From Acidimicrobiia bacterium (GTDB taxonomy: Bacteria > Actinomycetota > Acidimicrobiia > Acidimicrobiales > AC-14), in assembly GCA_023265045.1 (NCBI GenBank), contig JAHFUQ010000007.1, positions 1 to 63,114 on the forward strand: a DNA stretch of 63,114 nucleotides. The letters are read 5' to 3'. A program made the position numbers and the translations under genes. A model generated the notes under the pieces. It had not been told where the DNA came from. It was given only the letters and a program-made list of their open reading frames with translations, and did no database searches. This document shows positions 62,211 to 63,114 of the stretch, in pieces (position 1 is the stretch's first letter; every line of letters begins with the position of its first letter).

Positions 62211-63114
62211 CTACGCCGGCACTCCGTAGAACTCGATCTCGCTCAGGGCGAGGTCTTCATATTTATTGCCGGGGTAGACCGACACCACCTCGATGACCAC
62301 CGACGTGGTCCGGCCGAAGTCCAGGTCGAACTGCTGGCGATCGAGCACGTCGGCGAGGGTGAAGGGAAAGCGACCGCCCTCGGTGACGATCACGACGTTG
62401 CGCAAGCGCGCGTTCTGCAGGAACAGGGTGGGGTTGGACGCGTAGCCGTTGACCAGGCGAATCGACGTCAGCCGCATCGGGCGGGCGAACTTGTAGGTGA
62501 GCTTCTCGCCCGCGCCCGATCCCGGCGCACCGTCGTTCCACGCCGTCTCGGGGTTCCCGTCGAGGGTGTTCTTGGCGCCGTAGGTGTAGGGGGGATCGTC
62601 GGGGAGGGTGCTGGACGCCGACGCGGTGATCGTCGCCGGATCGACCCGGACGGGGACGGGAGCGGCGGTGGTGACCGTCGTCCGGACGGCGGCAGCCGTG
62701 TCGTTGGGAGCGTCGTCACGGCCTGCAACGAGGACCGCGGCGACGACGGCGACCACGACCACCACCCCGAGGGCCACCAGAGCCGGGACCCGGGAACGCG
62801 GTCGCGTGGCCTTGGGGACGATCGGGGTGGGCGTCGTGGCCTCGACCGGCTCGAACATCCGCGGCGTCGGGCGGGACGCGGGGGCCGACATCGCGGGCGG
62901 CGGCGCCGGTCGGAGCAACGGCGTTGCGCACTTCACACAGAGATCGCGCCCGGCGAAGTTCCGCAGCCCGCACCCGGGGCAGACGGGGCCATCGGCCACG
63001 GGCGGAGGCGCCAGCGGAACGCGGATGGCCGCCGCGCGGTCAGATTCGTCGGCGGCGGGCGCGGCGGGCGCTGCCGGCGCGGCCGGCGGCTGGGCCGGCC
63101 TGGGCGGCGGCGGG
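62211..63114 (-). CDS. Zinc-ribbon membrane protein with glycan-binding-like domain (partial)
   Basis: A zinc ribbon CPGCGLRNFAGRDLCVKC is followed by a Pro-rich segment, one membrane helix (VPALVALGVVVVVAVVAAVL) and a C-terminal discoidin-like domain of about 140 residues (LDGNPETAWNDG, then LTYKFARPMRLTSIRLVNGY), the form seen in NADase-type glycan-binding proteins of Actinomycetota. The frame stays open to the right edge with Ala/Pro-rich codons, so the true N terminus may lie outside; alternatively GTG 62999 starts the protein just before the zinc ribbon. Function unknown, probably surface binding. Confidence 0.75.
   Translation of the reverse strand, partial: PPPPRPAQPPAAPAAPAAPAADESDRAAAIRVPLAPPPVADGPVCPGCGLRNFAGRDLCVKCATPLLRPAPPPAMSAPASRPTPRMFEPVEATTPTPIVPKATRPRSRVPALVALGVVVVVAVVAAVLVAGRDDAPNDTAAAVRTTVTTAAPVPVRVDPATITASASSTLPDDPPYTYGAKNTLDGNPETAWNDGAPGSGAGEKLTYKFARPMRLTSIRLVNGYASNPTLFLQNARLRNVVIVTEGGRFPFTLADVLDRQQFDLDFGRTTSVVIEVVSVYPGNKYEDLALSEIEFYGVPA

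Overview
The window comes from a GC-rich bacterium of the phylum Actinomycetota. Direct support is a WhiB iron-sulfur regulator, the gene order uvrC-rapZ-yvcK-gap-pgk-tpiA-secG, many GTG and TTG starts, stop/start overlaps of the NTGA type, and a tRNA gene without an encoded CCA end. Assignment to the class Acidimicrobiia is an inference. No phage, insertion sequence or CRISPR array was seen.

Layout. 1-6126: a surface-polysaccharide operon (end of a membrane protein, a glycosyltransferase fused to an FkbM methyltransferase, a second glycosyltransferase, a flippase and a Wzz/tyrosine-kinase protein), followed on the other strand by a frameshifted FG-GAP repeat protein and a GT2 glycosyltransferase. 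8281-10527: a GC-hairpin intergenic element, nadA, and an XRE regulator plus nucleotidyltransferase pair. 10568-18303: uvrC, a methyltransferase, a small coiled-coil membrane protein, rapZ, yvcK and the glycolytic genes gap-pgk-tpiA; whiA, usual between yvcK and gap, is missing. 18337-20107: a probable peptide-modification locus facing the glycolytic genes, made of a 100-residue precursor with a three-cysteine tail, a radical SAM/SPASM enzyme, and the truncated start of an alpha/beta hydrolase. 20226-31092: secG, a complete dipeptide/oligopeptide ABC transporter with two binding proteins, a VOC protein, tRNA-Leu(GAG), a lipoprotein and a third binding protein.

31423-35019: a hybrid histidine kinase facing an HPt protein and an OmpR-type regulator across a 20-bp shared promoter gap, a complete phosphorelay. 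35067-38037: a membrane-anchored Asp-box propeller, a VanX-like dipeptidase whose Shine-Dalgarno lies inside a long hairpin, and a histidine phosphatase. 38358-50579: an operon for cell-surface proteins, including a protein of about 3269 residues and two small membrane-anchored paralogues. 50563-53897: a LiaFSR/PspC-like envelope-stress divergon around a perfect inverted repeat. 53938-56056: WhiB with a small partner, a metallo-beta-lactamase-fold hydrolase and an AIM24 protein. 56064-61387 (minus): an FAD oxidoreductase with no normal start codon, a P-loop NTPase, a SRAP-domain DNA-repair protein and a membrane-anchored metzincin. The window ends with an FKBP isomerase and a partial zinc-ribbon/glycan-binding protein.

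The strongest candidates for undescribed biology are the radical SAM peptide locus at 18337-20107 and the giant surface-protein operon at 38358-50579. The nested hairpin at 36663-36713 and the palindrome at 51975-51999 are the best-defined regulatory structures. All family assignments were made by eye from motifs; no database search was run.
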